Shown: positions 9,314 to 19,584 of the stretch, one piece after another
Position numbering within the stretch: position 1 is the first letter of the stretch
Layout of the letters: each line of letters starts with the position of its first letter
Assembly: GCA_947447895.1 (NCBI GenBank)
Contig: CANFLM010000017.1
Location: 1-39,947, forward strand
Direction: 5' to 3'
DNA from: Hyphomicrobiales bacterium
GTDB taxonomy: Bacteria > Pseudomonadota > Alphaproteobacteria > Rhizobiales > Beijerinckiaceae
DNA: 39,947 bases
Notes under the pieces: generated by a model
What the model was told of the DNA's origin: nothing
Database searches by the model: none
Seen by the model: the letters and a program-made list of their open reading frames with translations, nothing else
Program-made: the position numbers and the translations under genes

Positions 9314-10333
9314 TCAGCCTCTTACACGTTTCAGCAACCGTTCGACATGATCGGGTGATGTTTCCGGTACAATACCATGGCCGAGATTGAAAATATGCGG
9401 GCCATGTGAAAAAGCCTCGATAATCTCGTCAACACGACGATCCATCAATTCACCGCCATTGACGACCAGCAAAGGATCAAGATGGCCTTGCACGGCTGAT
9501 TGGCTTTGCACATGTTTGGCAGCCCAGATTTCATCGACCGCCCAATCAAGACCCACCGCATTGGCGCCGGTTGCCTTGGCCACCTGATCGTGACGCGCTC
9601 CTGCCCCTCTGCAGAAGACAATAAAACGGGCATCGGGACGCTGTTCGCGAACCCGTGCAATAATGCGCCGGATTGGCTCGAATGAATAGGTTTTCAGCAT
9701 ATTGGCGGGTAAGGCCCCGGCGAAACTCTCGAAAATCTGGGCCGCATCGATCCCGGCTTCGAATTGTTTGAGCAGATAGGCGACCGAGGCATCTTCCAGT
9801 CTCTGGATCAGGTTGGAGAAGAAAACCGGATCGGCATAGGCTTTCAGGCGGGAAGGCGCCAATTCCGGAGTGCCCTTGCCGGCAATCATATAGCTTGCAA
9901 CAGTCCAGGGAGCGCCACAGAAGCCCAGAAAGGTCGTCGAGGCAGGCAGATTGCCTTTGACACCACGGATGGTCTCGAAGACAGGCGCCAGATGATCCAA
10001 ATCCACTTCTGACTTCAAGCGTTCCAGGGCTTCGAGATCCAGAACAGGCTCCAGTCTCGGACCTTCTCCTTCCTGAAAAGACACTTTCTGTCCCAATGCA
10101 TCAGGAATGACCAGAATATCCGAAAACAGGATGGCAGCATCGAAACCGTAACGCCTTATCGGTTGCAATGTCGCCTCAACAGCCATTTCAGGCCGATAGC
10201 AGAAATCGAGAAAATTCTTGGCCTTGGTTCTCAGCGCACGATATTCAGGTAAATAGCGGCCAGCCTGTCGCATGATCCAGATTGGAGGTCTTTCGAGTGT
10301 CTGACCATCCAGAACCTGTATAATCGGCTTCAT
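9314..10333 (-). CDS. hemE: Uroporphyrinogen decarboxylase
   Basis: Decarboxylates the four acetate side chains of uroporphyrinogen III to give coproporphyrinogen III in heme synthesis. The 339-aa product has the N-terminal signature PPIWIMRQAGRYLPEYR at about residues 16-32 and the second family signature around GFCGAPWTVASYM. Length is normal. AGGGG lies about 9 bases before ATG 10333. It is the first gene leftward of the origin region and is followed 4 bases later by hemJ. A perfect 19-base palindrome lies about 31 bases upstream of its start. Confidence 0.97.
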   Translation of the reverse strand: MKPIIQVLDGQTLERPPIWIMRQAGRYLPEYRALRTKAKNFLDFCYRPEMAVEATLQPIRRYGFDAAILFSDILVIPDALGQKVSFQEGEGPRLEPVLDLEALERLKSEVDLDHLAPVFETIRGVKGNLPASTTFLGFCGAPWTVASYMIAGKGTPELAPSRLKAYADPVFFSNLIQRLEDASVAYLLKQFEAGIDAAQIFESFAGALPANMLKTYSFEPIRRIIARVREQRPDARFIVFCRGAGARHDQVAKATGANAVGLDWAVDEIWAAKHVQSQSAVQGHLDPLLVVNGGELMDRRVDEIIEAFSHGPHIFNLGHGIVPETSPDHVERLLKRVRG

Positions 10334-10363
10334 CTGACTTATCCCCTGATCGGTCTTCTAAAT

Positions 10364-10382
10364 GATTCTTATATAAAGAATC
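10364..10382. repeat. Perfect inverted repeat before hemE
   Basis: GATTCTT (10364-10370) and AAGAATC (10376-10382) flank ATATA, giving a 7-bp inverted repeat with a 5-base centre. It lies 31 bases upstream of the hemE start at the edge of the origin region, and each arm contains a GANTC site. It could be an operator for hemE or part of an A+T-rich unwinding element; the sequence does not decide. Confidence 0.6.
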
Positions 10383-10640
10383 TTTTGATGTTGTTGTTTG
10401 AGCACCTCAAACCAGTGATTCTGATTGATACACAAACCATCCACATCAGACAAAGATTCATTCCCGTTAAAAACCTGTCGATAAAGCAGAATGATCGCAA
10501 CGCTTTCATTGAAATTCATCAATAAAATCAATGCGTTGATGTTGTGTATTCTGACAAGGTCATTCCAACGTCGCCCTTGTTGATAATATGCTCCGTATCA
10601 GGCCCTTGCTGTTTTTGGTTGGGGATGATTCAAAGGGGTT

Positions 10641-10656
10641 TGTTTCACGTGAAACA
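10641..10656. other. parS: parS centromere site in the origin region
   Basis: This third perfect TGTTTCACGTGAAACA lies 34 bases left of the two closest DnaA-box-like sequences and 82 bases before ppsR. A parS placed inside the origin interval would tie origin duplication directly to ParB loading; that consequence is inference. Confidence 0.92.
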
Positions 10657-10689
10657 GATGCGGGTCCAAAAGGGTCGGGTTATACCCCC

Positions 10690-10708
10690 CTATCCACACT
10701 GATCCACA
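10690..10708 (+). other. Tandem DnaA-box pair
   Basis: CTATCCACA and TGATCCACA lie in direct orientation one base apart. The first differs by one base from TTATCCACA; the second equals the Caulobacter moderate-affinity 'G-box' form as I recall it. Close same-strand spacing is typical of cooperative DnaA binding. They lie 30 bases before the ppsR start, so they may also influence ppsR transcription. Confidence 0.65.
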
Positions 10709-10738
10709 GGCAGACAAATCGAAGAAGGATCGGGACAA

Positions 10739-11572
10739 GTGACAACACGCAGCTATTTCCACCTGCATCTGGTCTCGGATTCAACCGGTGAAACCCTGAT
10801 TGCGGTCTCGCGCGCGGTGGCTTCGCAATATACCGGCATATCGGCTATCGAACATGTCTATCCGCTCGTCCGCACAGCCCAGCAACTGGAACGGGTGCTG
10901 AATGAGCTGGAAGAAAGCCCGGGCGTTGTTCTGTATACGCTGGTCGAACCGGAATTATCCGAAAAACTCGAACGTGTCTGCCGTGAACATGGGTGCCCCT
11001 GTCTTTCGGTGCTTGATCCGGTGATGGCGCTGTTCCAGTCCTATCTGGGCACGGTGTCCAATCACCGACCCGGGGCGCAGCATGTCTTGAATGCCGAATA
11101 TTTCAAACGGATCGATGCCTTGAATTACACCATGCTGCACGATGACGGCCAGTTGCCCGATGATCTGGAAAGCGCGGATGTGATCCTGGTCGGGATCAGC
11201 AGAACCTCGAAAACCCCGACCAGCATGTATCTGGCCAATCGCGGCATCAAGACCGCCAATGTCCCGCTGGTGCCCGATATACCGCCGCCACCCGATCTGA
11301 AACTGGTGCGCCGGCCTTTGGTGGTAGGCCTCATTGCCAGCCCCGAACGCATCATCCAGATCCGGCAAAACCGGTTGCTCTCGCTCAACGCATCCGATGA
11401 GACCTCCTATGTCGATCGCCAGGCCGTCAGTTCCGAAGTGTCGCAATCGCGCCGGATGTTCCAGCAGAACAACTGGCCGGTAATCGATGTGACCCGCCGA
11501 TCGATTGAGGAAACCGCCGCTGCCATTATCGATCTGTATAAAGAGCGACAGAACCAACTGATGGCACAATAA
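10739..11572 (+). CDS. ppsR: Pyruvate, phosphate dikinase regulatory protein (DUF299)
   Basis: Bifunctional ADP-dependent kinase/phosphorylase of the DUF299 family, which controls pyruvate-phosphate dikinase or PEP synthase by reversible Thr phosphorylation. The 277-aa product opens with the family segment [14 protein letters not shown] and carries the P-loop-like [19 protein letters not shown] at about residues 153-171. The start is GTG 10739 after AAGGA. It is the first gene right of the origin, as in Caulobacter, and its stop shares one base with the maf start (TAATG). Whether the target is PPDK or PPS cannot be told from sequence here. Confidence 0.93.
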   Translation: MTTRSYFHLHLVSDSTGETLIAVSRAVASQYTGISAIEHVYPLVRTAQQLERVLNELEESPGVVLYTLVEPELSEKLERVCREHGCPCLSVLDPVMALFQSYLGTVSNHRPGAQHVLNAEYFKRIDALNYTMLHDDGQLPDDLESADVILVGISRTSKTPTSMYLANRGIKTANVPLVPDIPPPPDLKLVRRPLVVGLIASPERIIQIRQNRLLSLNASDETSYVDRQAVSSEVSQSRRMFQQNNWPVIDVTRRSIEETAAAIIDLYKERQNQLMAQ

Positions 11573-12177
11573 TGATCTGGCAGCATGACAAAGTGCTGAT
11601 TCTCGCCTCAAAAAGCCTGGCCCGCCAGAAGTTGCTGAACGAGGCCGGATTGGTCTTTGCCAGTATTCCGGCATCGATCGACGAGCGCGCGGTCAATCTC
11701 CAGCACCGTCACGAAGCGGTCGCTGACCAGGCCTTGATGCTGGCGCGTGCCAAAGCTTTGGCTGTCTCGGCCCTATATTCCGATCAATGGGTAATCGGTT
11801 CCGACCAGATGCTTGATTGCGAGGGAGAGGTTTTGCACCAGGTTGGCAACCGTTTGGAGGCGATGGCGCAATTACAAACCCTGAACGGACGCAAACACCG
11901 GTTGACCAGTGCTCTTTGCCTGGCCTTTGCCGGCCAGGTCAAAGCCGAACTCCATGATGTCGCCACTTTGCAGATGAAACACTGGTCAGGCGATGATCTG
12001 GAGCGTTATCTTGATGAGGTCGGTGAAACAGTGTTCGGCAGTGTCGGTTGTTACCATATCGAGGCAGAAGGGGCGCAATTGTTCGGGCGGATCGAAGGAT
12101 CGCGCAGCACGATTATGGGGATGCCGATGGATCCTTTGCTGGTTCTGTTGCAACAGAAAGGGTTGATTGCGCGATGA
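11572..12177 (+). CDS. maf: Maf-family nucleoside triphosphate pyrophosphatase
   Basis: House-cleaning pyrophosphatase that hydrolyses non-canonical or modified NTPs. The 201-aa product has the family N-terminal LASKSLARQKLLNEAG (usual form LASxSPRRxxLL), WVIGSDQMLDCEG with the catalytic-region Asp, and LNGRKHRLTSALCLAF. The Pro of the SPRR motif is replaced here by Leu-Ala. It overlaps ppsR by one base and coaE by four (ATGA), so translation is probably coupled. Substrate (dTTP/UTP or 7-methyl-GTP type) is not certain. Confidence 0.9.
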   Translation: MIWQHDKVLILASKSLARQKLLNEAGLVFASIPASIDERAVNLQHRHEAVADQALMLARAKALAVSALYSDQWVIGSDQMLDCEGEVLHQVGNRLEAMAQLQTLNGRKHRLTSALCLAFAGQVKAELHDVATLQMKHWSGDDLERYLDEVGETVFGSVGCYHIEAEGAQLFGRIEGSRSTIMGMPMDPLLVLLQQKGLIAR

Positions 12178-12815
12178 CCTTTGTGCTTGGCCTGACAGGC
12201 TCGATCGGGATGGGCAAATCGACAACCAGTGCAATGTTCCACAAACATCATGTGCCGGTCTATGATGCCGATGCGACAGTGCATGCGCTTTACCGCGGAG
12301 CAGCCGCCCCGTTGATCGGGCAGCGGTTTCCCGGAACGGTGATCGACGGGATTGTCGACCGCAAACGGCTCGGTGCGCAGGTTCTGGGAAATCCCCAAGC
12401 CCTCAAGGATCTTGAAGAGATCGTCCATCCTTTGGTGAGGACCGCAGAAAAACAGTTTATCTCGGATCAGGCCAGTCTCGGCACAGCCCTGATTGTGCTT
12501 GATATTCCCCTGTTGTTTGAAACAGGCGGCCAACAGCGTGTTGATGCCATTTGCGTGGTCACCGCACCGGCTGATGTGCAGAAACAACGGGTGATGGATC
12601 GCAAAACCATGACCGAGGAGCAATTCAACGCCATTCTTGCCAAACAATGGCCTGACCGGCAAAAACGCGATCACGCCGATTGTCTGATTGATACCTCGCA
12701 GGGACTGGAATTTGCCGAGCAGCAGGTTAAACAGGTGATCGAAACCTACCGCCATGCTACCGGAAGCGTTGCGCGGATCTTATTGGACCAGAAAGATCAC
12801 CCACCCCATGCGTGA
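12174..12815 (+). CDS. coaE: Dephospho-CoA kinase
   Basis: Catalyses the last step of coenzyme A synthesis, phosphorylating the 3'-OH of dephospho-CoA. The 213-aa product starts MTFVLGLTGSIGMGKSTTSAMF, with P-loop GSIGMGKST at about residues 9-17, followed by YDADATVHALY and VLDIPLLFETGGQQRVDAICVV, all characteristic. ATG 12174 overlaps the maf stop (ATGA), and its 3' end overlaps dnaQ by 8 bases. aroE, often found between maf and coaE in related genomes, is missing here. Confidence 0.95.
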   Translation: MTFVLGLTGSIGMGKSTTSAMFHKHHVPVYDADATVHALYRGAAAPLIGQRFPGTVIDGIVDRKRLGAQVLGNPQALKDLEEIVHPLVRTAEKQFISDQASLGTALIVLDIPLLFETGGQQRVDAICVVTAPADVQKQRVMDRKTMTEEQFNAILAKQWPDRQKRDHADCLIDTSQGLEFAEQQVKQVIETYRHATGSVARILLDQKDHPPHA

Positions 12816-13521
12816 AATTGTCTTCGATACGGAAACAACCGGATTAAGCCCGCAATCGGGGGATCGCGTCGTCGAGATCGGCTGTGTCGAGCTGATCAAC
12901 CATTTGCCGTCCGGCCAGACCTTCCATTGCTATATCAATCCGCAGCGGGACATGCCCGAAGAGGCGTTCAAGGTGCATGGCTTGTCGGCGGCTTTCTTGT
13001 CCGATAAGCCGGTTTTTGCAGAAATTGCAGTTTCATTTATCGAATTTATCGGCGATTCAACGATGATCGCCCATAATGCCTCGTTCGATATGATGTTTCT
13101 CAATCATGAATTGTCACAATTGGGCCATTCCCCCATTGCGTCCGAACGCATCATCGATACGCTGGTCATGGCGCGCAAACGCCATCCGTTCGGACCCAAC
13201 AGTCTGGATGCTTTGTGCCAGCGTTACGGGATCGACAATTCGCGCCGGACCAAACATGGCGCCTTGCTCGATTCGGAAATTCTTGCCGAAGTCTATCTGG
13301 AGCTATTGGGCGGGCGGCAAACCGATCTGGGCCTCGGCAACGAGCCGGTGACCCAAGCCAAAAACGCGCTGGAGACCGTCACGCGCCAGAAAGCGCAAAT
13401 ACGACCTGCGCCACTGCCCAACAGGCTTGATGCCGACACGCTGGCCCAACATACGGCCTTTGTGGCCACGCTCAAGGAGGCTGTGTGGGCCGATTACATC
13501 AAAGAGACCGATCAGGCGTGA
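12808..13521 (+). CDS. dnaQ: DNA polymerase III subunit epsilon (proofreading exonuclease)
   Basis: 3'-5' exonuclease that proofreads for the replicative polymerase. The 237-aa product has ExoI FDTETTGL at about residues 5-12 (catalytic D and E), Exo[11 protein letters not shown] with its Asp, and ExoIII-epsilon [14 protein letters not shown] with the His and Asp. A C-terminal tail follows that in the family contacts DnaE. It overlaps coaE by 8 bases and converges on gpmA with a 10-base overlap of the two 3' ends. Its place beside the origin is usual in alphaproteobacteria. Confidence 0.95.
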   Translation: MREIVFDTETTGLSPQSGDRVVEIGCVELINHLPSGQTFHCYINPQRDMPEEAFKVHGLSAAFLSDKPVFAEIAVSFIEFIGDSTMIAHNASFDMMFLNHELSQLGHSPIASERIIDTLVMARKRHPFGPNSLDALCQRYGIDNSRRTKHGALLDSEILAEVYLELLGGRQTDLGLGNEPVTQAKNALETVTRQKAQIRPAPLPNRLDADTLAQHTAFVATLKEAVWADYIKETDQA

Positions 13522-14132
13522 GAGATGGTCTTGCTGGCCACGGTTGAATCGGCATTGAGGCGGTAAATCAGCGGAATACCTGTTTCCAGCTCCATGGAAG
13601 GAATGGTTTGCGGTGACAGGCGGTCAAGCACCATCACCAGAGCCCGCAAGGAATTGCCGTGGGCTGCAACCAGAACACGTTTACCGGCCAAAACCTGCGG
13701 CAAAATGTCCTGGCAATAATAGGGCAGCACTCGGGCAACCGTGTCTTTCAGGCTCTCGCCATTGGGCGGGGGCACATCATAGGACCGACGCCAGATATGA
13801 ACCTGTTCCTCGCCCCAACGGGTGCGGGCATCATCCTTGTTGAGACCCGACAGGTCGCCATAATCGCGTTCGTTAAGCGCCTGGTTACGCGTCACAGGAA
13901 TGGCCGATTGGCCCATTTCCGACATAATAAGCCCGCAGGTCTTTTGGGCGCGGGTCAGGTCGGAGGTAAAAGCCATGTCGAAATGCAGGTCGAGTGCTTT
14001 CATCCGTTGCCCGGCCGCCTTGGCTTCGCTGACGCCTTGTGCGGTAAGATCGGGGTCTTTCCAGCCGGTAAAGAGATTTTTGAGATTCCAGTCACTTTGA
14101 CCATGCCGTACCAGAACCAGAAGCCGTTCCAT
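13512..14132 (-). CDS. gpmA: 2,3-bisphosphoglycerate-dependent phosphoglycerate mutase
   Basis: Interconverts 3- and 2-phosphoglycerate in glycolysis and gluconeogenesis. The 206-aa product has the catalytic [24 protein letters not shown] at about residues 7-30 (phospho-His within RHG), [15 protein letters not shown] with the acidic residue, and [13 protein letters not shown] with the second His. This is the shorter form found in many alphaproteobacteria. GGGG lies 7 bases before ATG 14132. It is the last gene of the dnaK-dnaJ-pyrF-DUF1330-dapB run, 41 bases after dapB. Confidence 0.95.
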   Translation of the reverse strand: MERLLVLVRHGQSDWNLKNLFTGWKDPDLTAQGVSEAKAAGQRMKALDLHFDMAFTSDLTRAQKTCGLIMSEMGQSAIPVTRNQALNERDYGDLSGLNKDDARTRWGEEQVHIWRRSYDVPPPNGESLKDTVARVLPYYCQDILPQVLAGKRVLVAAHGNSLRALVMVLDRLSPQTIPSMELETGIPLIYRLNADSTVASKTISHA

Positions 14133-14173
14133 TGCAAAACCCCGTTTTCAAATCGTCTTGGAGTAATTCACTA

Positions 14174-14998
14174 TCAAGAAAGCCCTAAAACATCCATCAT
14201 GGAATAAAGTCCAACAGGCTGGCCTCTGCTCCACAAGGCAGCTTTCAGCGCACCGGATGCAAACAGGCTGCGGTCCTCGGCATGATGGGACAGGGTGATG
14301 CGCTCGCCATTGCCGGCAAAAATCACCGAATGATCACCAATTACGGTGCCGCCACGCAGGGTGGCAAAGCCGATTGACCCTACCGGCCGTTGGCCGGTTT
14401 CACCGTCACGGCTCCGAATCGAATGGTCTTCCAATGCAATTTGGCGGCCTGCAGCGGCGGCTTCGCCCAACAGATAGGCTGTGCCGGAGGGAGCATCGAT
14501 TTTCATGCGGTGGTGCATTTCGACGATTTCGATGTCAAAGCCCGGATCAAGCGCCGCCGCTACTTTTTGCACCATGGCTGCCAGCAGATTGACGCCAAGG
14601 CTCATATTGCCCGATCGGATAATGCAGGTCTGGCGGGCCTGGTCGGCAATGAAGGCGAGATCATCACCCGAAAGCCCTGTCGTGCCGATAATATGGGATA
14701 TGTGATGCTTTGCCGCCTCGGCTGCATAATGGCGGGTGGCGGCCGGAATGGTAAAATCGATCATCGCATCGGCTTTGACCGAAGGATCGGGAAAGTCCGA
14801 GGCAATGGCGATACCCGACGCCCCGATGCCCGCGACAAGCCCGGCATCCTGACCCAGAAAGGCAGAATTCGGTGCATCGAGGGCGGCCACCAGCAGGGTA
14901 TCCGGATGGTCGGCTATGGCCTTGACCAGCATCCGGCCCATGCGACCGGATGCGCCGGTGACTATCAATCGCAAAGGATGGGCTGAATGGTCGGTCAT
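14174..14998 (-). CDS. dapB: 4-hydroxy-tetrahydrodipicolinate reductase
   Basis: NAD(P)H-dependent reductase of the diaminopimelate/lysine pathway, feeding peptidoglycan. The 274-aa product has the Rossmann motif [13 protein letters not shown] at about residues 13-25 and the catalytic stretch [19 protein letters not shown], with the His-His pair and Lys of the family. AAGGA lies 8 bases before ATG 14998. It starts 17 bases after the DUF1330 gene. Confidence 0.97.
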   Translation of the reverse strand: MTDHSAHPLRLIVTGASGRMGRMLVKAIADHPDTLLVAALDAPNSAFLGQDAGLVAGIGASGIAIASDFPDPSVKADAMIDFTIPAATRHYAAEAAKHHISHIIGTTGLSGDDLAFIADQARQTCIIRSGNMSLGVNLLAAMVQKVAAALDPGFDIEIVEMHHRMKIDAPSGTAYLLGEAAAAGRQIALEDHSIRSRDGETGQRPVGSIGFATLRGGTVIGDHSVIFAGNGERITLSHHAEDRSLFASGALKAALWSRGQPVGLYSMMDVLGLS

Positions 14999-15015
14999 GC
15001 TGTTTATCCTTGTTT

Positions 15016-15324
15016 TCAGGACGGTTGTGGACCGTCATAGCCGTTGATGATGATCAGATCGACAAAGGCCGCATCCTTGCGCGCGGCAATGGCGGCAGAA
15101 TATTCGGGGGAATGATAGCAAGCCACGGCCTGTTCATAGGACGGGAATTCGATCACCACATTGCGGCTTTTGGCACCGCCTTCGGCCACTTCGAAAGAAC
15201 CGCCGCGGACCAGAAACCGTGCACCATATTTCGAAAAGGCTGCGCCATTCAAAGCGACATAGTTTTTATAGGCGTCCATATTGGTCACTTCGACGCGACC
15301 GATCCAATAGGCCTTGGTTGTCAT
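15016..15324 (-). CDS. DUF1330 domain protein
   Basis: Small 102-aa cytoplasmic protein of the DUF1330 family, an alpha/beta ferredoxin-like dimeric fold related to stress-responsive alpha-beta barrels; biochemical role unknown. Characteristic features are the start [15 protein letters not shown], the [12 protein letters not shown] strand and the [29 protein letters not shown] segment. The start at 15324 is chosen because the longer frame to 15378 adds an unlikely polar leader overlapping pyrF. It lies 25 bases after pyrF and 17 before dapB, a placement also seen in other alphaproteobacteria. Confidence 0.88.
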   Translation of the reverse strand: MTTKAYWIGRVEVTNMDAYKNYVALNGAAFSKYGARFLVRGGSFEVAEGGAKSRNVVIEFPSYEQAVACYHSPEYSAAIAARKDAAFVDLIIINGYDGPQPS

Positions 15325-15349
15325 GGGGTGATCCTCCGATTGTATGTTG

Positions 15350-16054
15350 TTATGCGTGTGTGGCAGCTTCGATTTCAACCAGAATCGCCGTGGCGGCGGC
15401 TTTGGGATCGGGGCTTTGGGTAATAGGACGGCCGATCACCAACCGGTCGGCACAGGCTGTAATGGCTTTGAGCGGTGTCATGACGCGTTTCTGGTCTCCG
15501 ACAGCCGCTGATGCGGGCCGGATGCCCGGCGTGATCAGCGTCATGCGCGGACCCAGCAAGGCGCGTATGGCCCCCACCTCTTCGGGCGAGAGGATCAGAC
15601 CATCAATGCCGATCCGGTCGGCAGCCAGCGCGCGCAGCGTGACCAGATCGGTCACGCTTTTGTCATAGCCTGCCTCGATCAGATCCTGATTGTCATAGGA
15701 GGTCATTACAGTGACCGCCAACAGCTTCAAATCACTGCCGGCTTTGCCCGCCATCGCAGCTTTCATGGTTTGCGGAAAGGCATGGATGGTCAGAAATGTC
15801 ATGCCGAGACCGGCAATCTGCTCGGTCGCCCGCTGCACGGTATTGGGAATATCGTGCAATTTCAGATCGAGAAACACCTGCTTGCCGGATTTGACCAGAT
15901 CGCGGGCAAATTCCAATCCGCCGGCATAAGTCAATTCCAGACCGACCTTGTAGAAGGATACAGTGTCGCCAAGGGTCGCGACCAAGTTCTCGGCATCGCG
16001 TGTCGAAGGAACATCTAGGGCGACAATCAGGCGATCACGCGGCGATAGCGACAT
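15350..16054 (-). CDS. pyrF: Orotidine 5'-phosphate decarboxylase
   Basis: Converts OMP to UMP, the last step of de novo pyrimidine synthesis. The 234-aa product has LIVALDVPS near the N-terminus, the catalytic FLDLKLHDIPNTV at about residues 61-73 (Asp-Lys-x-x-Asp), and LITPGIRPASA plus LVIGRPITQSPDP for phosphate binding. ATG 16054 is preceded by GGAG with a 7-base spacer; a TTG three bases earlier is possible but less likely. It lies 91 bases downstream of dnaJ. Confidence 0.96.
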   Translation of the reverse strand: MSLSPRDRLIVALDVPSTRDAENLVATLGDTVSFYKVGLELTYAGGLEFARDLVKSGKQVFLDLKLHDIPNTVQRATEQIAGLGMTFLTIHAFPQTMKAAMAGKAGSDLKLLAVTVMTSYDNQDLIEAGYDKSVTDLVTLRALAADRIGIDGLILSPEEVGAIRALLGPRMTLITPGIRPASAAVGDQKRVMTPLKAITACADRLVIGRPITQSPDPKAAATAILVEIEAATHA

Positions 16055-16145
16055 CAAACGGCTCCGGACAGCTCTCGTTTCATACTGTGCCTCTTTATGG
16101 CACAGCGAATCAATGTCTGTCTTGTCCGATCAACGCACTGCCGAT

Positions 16146-17279
16146 TCACTCGGCCGGTTTTGAAAAGAATTCCTTGATGCGCGAGAAAAAGCCTTCGCTC
16201 TCGGGCTGGGTATCGACCGAGCTCTGGCCGTCGAATTCGCGCAGCAACTCTTTCTGGCGGGCATTGAGCTTTTGCGGGGTTTCTACCACGGTTTGCAGAT
16301 AGAGATCGCCGACATCGCGCGATTGCAAAACCGGCATGCCCTGGCCACGCAGACGGATCTGTTTGCCGGTTTGTGTGCCTTCGGGAATGGTCACGATCTT
16401 TTCCTTGCCGGACAGGGTCGGCATGCGGATTTCGCCACCCAACGCAGCTGTGACCATTGAAATCGGCACGCGGCAATAGAGATCGGCGCCGTCGCGCTGG
16501 AAGAAGCTGTGGGCTTTCAGCGAAATGAAAATATAGAGATCGCCGGGCGGGCCACCGCGCAGGCCGCCTTCCCCCTCACCGGCCAGCCGGATGCGGGTGC
16601 CGTCATCAACGCCGGGCGGGACATTGACCGAAAGGGTACGCTCGCGCGTTGTCCGGCCCGATCCCGAACAGCTCGGGCATGGATTTTCGATCATCTCGCC
16701 ACGGCCCTGACAATGCGGGCAGGTCCGTTCGACCGCGAAAAAGCCTTGTGTGGCTCTGACACGTCCGTGTCCGCCGCATGTCGTGCAGGTTTTGGCTTTG
16801 GTCCCCGCTTTGGCTCCGGTGCCCGAGCACGGCTCGCAACTGATCGAAATCGGAATTGTCAGAGCGGCTGTCTTGCCGTTAAAGGCCTCTTCCAGCGTGA
16901 TTTCGAGGTTGTAGCGCAGATCGGAGCCGCGCTCGCGGCCATTATTGCTGCGCGAGCGGCGGCCACCCATATCGCCAAACAGATCTTCGAAAATATCCGA
17001 CATGCTGGAAGCAAAATCGCCGGAAAAGCCCCCGGTGCCACCCCCGCCGCCCTGTTCGAACGCCGCATGGCCGAACCGGTCATAGGCCGCACGCTTCTGA
17101 CCATCTGACAGGGTCTGGTAGGCCTCGTTGAGCTCTTTAAAACGGGCTTCGGCCTCGGAATCATTGGGATTGCGGTCGGGATGGTATTTCATCGCCAATT
17201 TGCGGAACGCCGATTTGAGTTCGCCCTCATCGGCCGTCCGTGCGACGTCAAGGACTTCATAGTAATCGCGTTTGCTCAT
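16146..17279 (-). CDS. dnaJ: Chaperone DnaJ (Hsp40)
   Basis: Co-chaperone that delivers unfolded proteins to DnaK and stimulates its ATPase. The 377-aa product has an N-terminal J domain with HPD near residues 33-35 (KYHPDRN), a Gly/Phe-rich linker ([13 protein letters not shown]), four CxxCxGxG zinc-finger repeats ([32 protein letters not shown]) and the C-terminal substrate-binding domains. It is a full class A DnaJ. It lies 110 bases after dnaK on the same strand; that gap shows no convincing terminator. Confidence 0.97.
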   Translation of the reverse strand: MSKRDYYEVLDVARTADEGELKSAFRKLAMKYHPDRNPNDSEAEARFKELNEAYQTLSDGQKRAAYDRFGHAAFEQGGGGGTGGFSGDFASSMSDIFEDLFGDMGGRRSRSNNGRERGSDLRYNLEITLEEAFNGKTAALTIPISISCEPCSGTGAKAGTKAKTCTTCGGHGRVRATQGFFAVERTCPHCQGRGEMIENPCPSCSGSGRTTRERTLSVNVPPGVDDGTRIRLAGEGEGGLRGGPPGDLYIFISLKAHSFFQRDGADLYCRVPISMVTAALGGEIRMPTLSGKEKIVTIPEGTQTGKQIRLRGQGMPVLQSRDVGDLYLQTVVETPQKLNARQKELLREFDGQSSVDTQPESEGFFSRIKEFFSKPAE

Positions 17280-17389
17280 GACAGCGCCATTGATAGAGAA
17301 AAAAGGAAAATCATCAGGCCGACAGACAGAAACCCGACACGTGACCGCACCGAGTTTCTATCACTATTGGGACGAGAGACAAACCGGAC

Positions 17390-19321
<1,932 letters not shown>

Positions 19322-19500
19322 GATCGTCATTCCTTCATTGAGCGAGATCGCCGTGCCCCGCCAATCATTGAAGTCTCAATCATTGACTTATCAGCAGCTT
19401 CGGCCTCGGATCAGGGGCGGCAAATCGAGTGATTGTTTGCCGGTTGATCGATCTCCAACAGATGCCGAAAAGACCGTCCGGTCCTTTCAGGTTCCCTCGC

Positions 19501-19530
19501 TATATATGAAGGCGATTTTCTCTCTACAAG
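19501..19530 (-). promoter_or_regulatory. Candidate heat-shock (RpoH) promoter of dnaK
   Basis: On the minus strand, CTTG (19530-19527) is followed after 18 bases by CATATATA (19508-19501), resembling the alphaproteobacterial RpoH pattern of a CTTG-type -35 and a C/A+T-rich -10. It lies in the 263-base interval between ada and dnaK, with a leader of about 180 bases. Nothing else clear is seen there apart from a 7-bp inverted repeat at 19551-19575 just after ada, which may help end the ada transcript. Confidence 0.45.
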
Positions 19531-19584
19531 GACTCGCAAGCCAGAGAATCGGCAAAACCCTGATTTTATTTTGCCAGCAGTTGC

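Larger units (their letters stand above)
10334..10738. other. oriC: Chromosomal replication origin region (oriC)
   Basis: This 405-base non-coding interval lies between hemE and ppsR, the position of the Caulobacter origin. It holds DnaA-box-like 9-mers: CTATCCACA (10690-10698), TGATCCACA (10700-10708), TGTTGATAA (10578-10586, opposite strand) and weaker TGATACACA (10426-10434) and CCATCCACA (10437-10445). It also holds A+T-rich stretches near 10355-10400 and 10500-10555, a repeated TTGATGTTGT (10385 and 10536), five GANTC sites and a parS. Genes on the left read left, and the first four on the right read right. No full CtrA box is visible. Function is inferred from these features and synteny. 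Confidence 0.85.

Noticed and set aside
10466-10469. TTAA in the origin as a CtrA site
   Set aside because: No second TTAA lies seven bases away on either side, so it is at most a half-site.
10588-10791. Short plus-strand open frame in the origin region containing VSRET
   Set aside because: The VSRET stretch is only the translation of the parS palindrome. The frame overlaps the DnaA boxes and the ppsR start and resembles no protein family.
13512-13521. Convergent 3' overlaps (dnaQ/gpmA 10 bases; SDR/olsB-like 13 bases, 24647-24659) as a regulatory feature
   Set aside because: Small tail-to-tail overlaps are common in compact genomes, and nothing in the sequence suggests more than tight packing.
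19551-19575. 7-bp inverted repeat GGCAAAA/TTTTGCC after ada as an intrinsic terminator
   Set aside because: The stem is A+T-rich, the loop is long and no clear T-run follows on the minus strand, so it is mentioned only as a weak possibility.
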